Positions 60,838 to 64,000 of a DNA stretch of 64,000 nucleotides are shown in pieces (the first letter of the stretch is position 1; every line of letters starts with the position of its first letter). The translations under genes were made by a program, and so were the position numbers. Source of the DNA: Micromonospora coriariae (GTDB lineage: Bacteria > Actinomycetota > Actinomycetes > Mycobacteriales > Micromonosporaceae); contig NZ_LT607412.1 of assembly GCF_900091455.1 (NCBI RefSeq), forward strand, positions 3,844,001-3,908,000. Direction: 5' to 3'. The notes beneath the pieces are model-generated. The model saw only the letters and a program-made list of their open reading frames with translations, had not been told where the DNA came from and ran no database searches.

Positions 60838-61604
60838 GACCTCTGACTACCCGAGCGTCCGATCGGAGAAACCTGGTCGCTCTCGTGATGATCGCCGACA
60901 TGGAAGACGCTGTAGGCCTGCTTGATCACCGGGTGCGCGACGTTACGTACCCGTACCCCACCGGGAGTTGTGCCGCGCTCGGTGCCGGCGTGCGCGTGCC
61001 CGTGCAGAGCCAGCGCGGTGGGCGCCGAGTCGATAGCCTGCCCGAGCTGGTACGAGCCGAGGAACGGGTAGATCTCCAGGGGCTCGCCGGCCAGCGTGTC
61101 CGGCACCGGTGAGTAGTGGGTGAGCGCCACCAGCAGGTCGCAGTCGAGCGACCGCAGCGCCGTACCGAGGCGGTCCGCGCTGTCATTGGTGGTGTGGACG
61201 AACGCCTTCATCTCCGGCTCGCCGAAGTCGCTCGCACACCGCCCGGCGAATCCGCCGCCGAAGCCCTTGACGCCGGCGATGCCGAGTCGGCCGCCCGCGC
61301 AGTCCAGCACGACGCCGTTGCCCTCCAGCACGGTGATGCCCGCGTCCTCGAGCACCTTGACCACCTGCGGCACCTGGTCACACTGATGGTCGTGGTTGCC
61401 CAGCACGGTCACCACCGGCACGTCCAGCCCGCCGAACTCCTGGGCCACGCAGCGCGCCTCCGACTCGGTGCCGTGCCGGGTCAGGTCCCCGGCCAGCAGG
61501 AGCACGTCGGCGCAGTCCGGCAGCTCCTCCAACGCCGGGCGGAACCGGCCGACCACGTCCTCGTCCAGATGCACGTCGCCCACAGCGGCGATCCGGATCA
61601 CCAT
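60828..61604 (-). CDS. Calcineurin-like metallophosphoesterase
   Basis: 258 residues. Metal-binding motifs in order: GDVHLDEDVV (DxH), LLLAGDLTRHG (GD), VTVLGNHDHQ (GNHD), ALTHYSPVPD and LHGHAHAGTERG (GHxH). Substrate unknown. Start ATG 61604, ten bases after the BON gene stop at 61615. Third gene of the four-gene minus-strand operon. Confidence 0.9.
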   Translation of the reverse strand: MVIRIAAVGDVHLDEDVVGRFRPALEELPDCADVLLLAGDLTRHGTESEARCVAQEFGGLDVPVVTVLGNHDHQCDQVPQVVKVLEDAGITVLEGNGVVLDCAGGRLGIAGVKGFGGGFAGRCASDFGEPEMKAFVHTTNDSADRLGTALRSLDCDLLVALTHYSPVPDTLAGEPLEIYPFLGSYQLGQAIDSAPTALALHGHAHAGTERGTTPGGVRVRNVAHPVIKQAYSVFHVGDHHESDQVSPIGRSGSQRSWS

Positions 61605-61614
61605 GAAGCCTCCC

Positions 61615-61890
61615 TCAGGGCAGTTGCTCGATCTCCGTGGGCGCCTGGGCGCGGATCACCCCGATGTCGCTGGTGATCGGCACGTCCGGGAAGCGCTCGG
61701 CCACTCGGCGCAGGATCTCCTCGCGCCGGTGCGGGCTCTCCACCTCGCCGTAGAGCACGAGGGCGCGTTCCCGACGGACCACTGTGATTCCCTGTTCGGC
61801 CACGGCGGGATCCTCGGCGAGCAGCCGGTGGATCTCGGCCTCGACGTACTCGTCGGGTGGTCCGGCGCCGCTGTCGCGATGGTGGGTCAC
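61615..61890 (-). CDS. BON-domain-like small protein
   Basis: 91 residues. VEAEIHRLLAEDPAVAEQGITVVRRERALVLYGEVESPHRREEILRRVAERFPDVPI fits the BON domain pattern (alpha-beta-beta with GxV and a conserved Arg-Glu helix). BON domains are thought to bind phospholipids or ligands. No signal peptide, so it is cytoplasmic. Its ATG overlaps the nucleotidyltransferase stop by 4 bases (ATGA). Confidence 0.78.
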   Translation of the reverse strand: MTHHRDSGAGPPDEYVEAEIHRLLAEDPAVAEQGITVVRRERALVLYGEVESPHRREEILRRVAERFPDVPITSDIGVIRAQAPTEIEQLP

Positions 61891-62471
61891 GGTGTCCCCT
61901 CTCCTGCCGGGGTGCCGGTTTCCGGCACCACCTCCAGCCGGTCCAGCAGCACCAGGAACGCCTCGGCGTACGGCGAGTGCTGCGTCTCCTTGCGTACCCG
62001 TTCCCAGTCGATCTGCTCCCGCAGTGACCGGGCCAGTGGCAGGCCACGGGCGAAGTCGCAGTAGTGCTGGGAGAAGCTGAGGAGCTTGTGCACCATCAGC
62101 TGGGTGGCGGACAGGACCGGCATGTGAATCGCGTCCACCGGCCGGACGACCGTGTCGGCGAACGTCTCCTCGGTCACCGGCGTCTCGATCGGCCGGTGGA
62201 TCAGATCGACCATCCGCCCGTCGTCGAAGACCTTCACCAGCCAGTCCTCCGGCGGACGCTCAGCGACGAAGCCGGCGGCCACCAGGGCCTCCAGGGCTCG
62301 CTCGACGTCGGCCTCCCGGATCAGGAAATCGACGTCGTGATCGCTGGAGTGACCACCGTGGGCGTAGACGGCGAAGCTGCCACCCAGCGCGAACGGGATC
62401 TCGGACTGCTTGAGCACGGCGGCGACCTTCTTCAGGGTGTGCACCAGACTCTCGTCCCCGCGCTCAGCCAT
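61887..62471 (-). CDS. Nucleotidyltransferase-fold protein
   Basis: 194 residues. PFALGGSFAVYAHGG and DHDVDFLI form the helical-turn plus DxD (Asp-x-Asp) catalytic motif of the minimal nucleotidyltransferase superfamily, and MVDLIHRP carries a third acidic residue. Such proteins may transfer nucleotides to RNA or antibiotics, or act in toxin-antitoxin pairs; no antitoxin-like partner is evident. ATG 62471 with GGGAG upstream gives a clean start; the longer frame upstream is not protein-like. First gene of the operon. Confidence 0.82.
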   Translation of the reverse strand: MAERGDESLVHTLKKVAAVLKQSEIPFALGGSFAVYAHGGHSSDHDVDFLIREADVERALEALVAAGFVAERPPEDWLVKVFDDGRMVDLIHRPIETPVTEETFADTVVRPVDAIHMPVLSATQLMVHKLLSFSQHYCDFARGLPLARSLREQIDWERVRKETQHSPYAEAFLVLLDRLEVVPETGTPAGEGTP

Positions 62472-62634
62472 CTGGTTCTCCCGTCGGTCGTGTTGGTGGA
62501 CAGGCGGTTGGATTCGAACTCCCGTACCCGGCATTCCGGTCGTCCACACCTGGCCCGGTCGCGGGCGGGTGCGAACAGGGATCAAGCACCACAAACTGCG
62601 CAGGCTGGAGCGCAGGTCGGATAACCTGTCGAGG

Positions 62635-63387
62635 GTGGCGAGATCATCGGGGACGCGACGCGGCAGGACCCGGTTGCGCACAGTGGCCCTGATCGGCATC
62701 GACGGTTCGGGCAAGACCACACAGGCGCACCGGCTGGCCGCCGCGTTGACCGCCGCGGGCCGCCCGGCCACCTACCGCCGCAACGCCAGCGGGCGCCGCT
62801 GGCTCGGACGGCTCGCCCACCGGCTCGGCCGCCCCGACGCCCAGCGACTCGTCGGGCGCGACGGCGTGCTGGCGGTGGAATCCGTGCTGCGCTGGCTCGC
62901 CATCGCCGCCGCCCTGCTCAGCTGCCTGCTCACCGGCCGGACGGCGGTGATGGATCGCTACTCGGCCTGCCAGTACGCCAGCATCCGCGCGCACGGGGGG
63001 CACCGCTGGGAGCGGCTGGCCCGGGCCGGTTACCGGTTCTTCCCCACACCGCAGGTGACCTTCCTGCTCGCCGTCGACCCGGCTGAGGCGTACCGGCGGA
63101 TCGAACAGCGGGGCACCGACCACGAGACGATGGGCTGGCTGACCGCCGCCGACACCGCCTACCGCGCCCTACCCGAATATCCGACCTTCGTCCTGGTGGA
63201 CGCGGGCCGCCCGGCCGAGGAGGTGACCGAGCAGATTCAGGCGCACCTGGCGACCTGGCTGCCGCCGTCCGCCCGCCCCGGCCCGAGCCGTCCGCCCGCC
63301 GAACCGCCGCCGTCCGACGTGCCGGCGGCGGGGGAGCGGACCAGCCGCACGGCTGCCGGGCCGCTGGTGGGTCAGGCCCGTCCGTAG
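62635..63387 (+). CDS. Thymidylate-kinase-like P-loop kinase
   Basis: About 250 residues. The P-loop is LIGIDGSGKTTQAHRLAAAL, followed by VMDRYSACQYAS (the DRY/DRx motif of thymidylate kinases), a LAVDPAEAYRRIEQRG LID-like segment and an Arg-rich lid. It is shorter in its core than canonical Tmk and has a Pro-rich C-terminal extension. It may phosphorylate dTMP or another nucleoside monophosphate. GTG 62635 is chosen; TTG 62674 would start right before the P-loop. Its 3' end overlaps the converging SDR gene by 16 bases. Confidence 0.82.
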   Translation: MARSSGTRRGRTRLRTVALIGIDGSGKTTQAHRLAAALTAAGRPATYRRNASGRRWLGRLAHRLGRPDAQRLVGRDGVLAVESVLRWLAIAAALLSCLLTGRTAVMDRYSACQYASIRAHGGHRWERLARAGYRFFPTPQVTFLLAVDPAEAYRRIEQRGTDHETMGWLTAADTAYRALPEYPTFVLVDAGRPAEEVTEQIQAHLATWLPPSARPGPSRPPAEPPPSDVPAAGERTSRTAAGPLVGQARP

Positions 63388-64000
63388 ACCGGGACGGTGG
63401 CGCCGCTGGTCGGCGCGGACTCCCCGGACGCCAGGAAGCGGATCACCGGGGCGATCTCGGCCGGGGCCACCCAGCGGGAGTGGTCGGCGTCGGGCTGAGC
63501 GGCACGGTTCGCCGGTGTGTCGATGATGCTGGGCAGCACGGTGTTGCAGCGCACGTTGCGGGACCGGTACTCGACCGCGACCGCGTTGGCGAAGGCGAGC
63601 ACCGCGGCCTTGGCCGTGACGTAGCCGGCCGCGCCGGGGAACGGGGCGACCGCCGCGCGGGCCGAGACGCAGACCACGGCCCCGCCACCGGCCGCCACCA
63701 GGTGGGGCAGCGCGGCCTGGGTCACCAGGTAGGTGGGCCGCAGATTGGCGGTGAGCATCCGCTCGAACTCCTCGACCGGCGTCTCATGCACCAGCCCGCC
63801 GCTGGCGTAACCGCCGACCAGGTTGACCACCGCCCGCAGCGGCGCCGCCGGTTCGCCGGCGGCGGCCTCGACGGCCCGCGCCGCGCCGGCCGGGTCGGTC
63901 AGGTCCGCGACGAGCCGGACCAGCCCGTCGGCCGCCGGCTCCGACCGGGGCCGGGCTCCCCGCTCCGGTACGACCACCCGCCAGCCGGCCGTCAGGAAGG
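63372..64000 (-). CDS. Short-chain dehydrogenase/reductase, 5' end outside the window
   Basis: The minus-strand frame is open to the right edge (FLTAGWRVVVPERG is readable before 63977), so the start and the Rossmann glycine motif lie outside. Visible motifs are VVNLVGGYASGG (NNAG-like), the catalytic Ser in CVSARAA, YVTAKAAV (YxxxK) and a C-terminal GATVPVYGRA. A GTG at 63977 would truncate the cofactor domain and is not the start. Substrate unknown. Confidence 0.85.
   Translation of the reverse strand, partial: FLTAGWRVVVPERGARPRSEPAADGLVRLVADLTDPAGAARAVEAAAGEPAAPLRAVVNLVGGYASGGLVHETPVEEFERMLTANLRPTYLVTQAALPHLVAAGGGAVVCVSARAAVAPFPGAAGYVTAKAAVLAFANAVAVEYRSRNVRCNTVLPSIIDTPANRAAQPDADHSRWVAPAEIAPVIRFLASGESAPTSGATVPVYGRA

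Noticed and set aside
62513..62560. tRNA-like string on the minus strand (GTTCGAATCC followed by an ending in TGTCCACCA)
   Set aside because: The bases flanking the T-loop-like string do not pair, and only about 50 bases separate candidate acceptor halves, too short for a tRNA. Probably coincidence or an old remnant.
1..64000. CRISPR arrays, insertion sequences, integrases, att sites, rRNA genes
   Set aside because: None seen: tandem repeats found are in-frame coding repeats or a short GC repeat, and no transposase or integrase motifs occur.

Overview
The window is high-GC actinobacterial chromosome, most likely Micromonosporaceae (Micromonospora or a close relative). This rests on GTG/TTG starts, near-exclusive G/C at third codon positions, an HTH/DUF397 pair, a conservon (cvnABCD), FilP/Scy-type polar coiled-coil genes beside an acyl-CoA gene block, and palindromic intergenic elements of a kind I associate with Micromonospora. 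I see no rRNA, tRNA, CRISPR array, phage or insertion sequence.
Layout. 1-4.5 kb: small conserved genes, an alpha/beta hydrolase, an AI-2E-type exporter and an XRE/DUF397 pair. 4.5-8.3 kb: two DivIVA-like coiled-coil proteins on the minus strand. 8.5-15.5 kb: a short-chain acyl-CoA module with crotonyl-CoA carboxylase/reductase (ccr), methylmalonyl-CoA epimerase, acetyl-CoA acetyltransferase, MeaB and an isobutyryl-CoA mutase large subunit (icmA, assigned from Phe80/Gln198), with an Asp23 protein between. Three of its promoter regions share a 14-bp near-palindrome consistent with YGAACRRTMGYTAA, suggesting one regulator encoded elsewhere. 15.6-25.3 kb: a thioredoxin-fold/TPR protein, an arginase-fold protein, a lipoprotein penicillin-binding protein and a giant NAD-glutamate dehydrogenase.
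25.4-29.7 kb: a class F sortase coupled to a surface protein with a very charged repeat, then a Cel6B-type cellulase with a CelR-like operator. 29.8-35.8 kb: small hypothetical genes, a sodium:solute symporter, two proteins sharing a domain I cannot name, and catalase. 36-41 kb: the conservon and a lactonase. 41.3-47 kb: a binding-protein/VWA protein, a polyprenyl-phosphate sugar transferase, a SpoIIE-type phosphatase with a divergent MarR regulator, and a frameshifted phosphatase remnant.
47.1-59 kb is a sugar-catabolism island: xylR(ROK)-xylA-xylB-MFS with a readable promoter/operator, then an alpha-glucoside ABC system (binding protein, two permeases, LacI regulator, GH13 alpha-glucosidase with a probable CTG start), headed by a LacI-type operator. 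59-64 kb: a secreted M23 peptidase, a TspO homologue, a tightly overlapping NTase-BON-phosphoesterase-GPGG operon, a thymidylate-kinase-like gene and an SDR gene cut by the window edge. Six of the nine convergent gene junctions carry a long, perfect or near-perfect inverted repeat, probably a bidirectional terminator.
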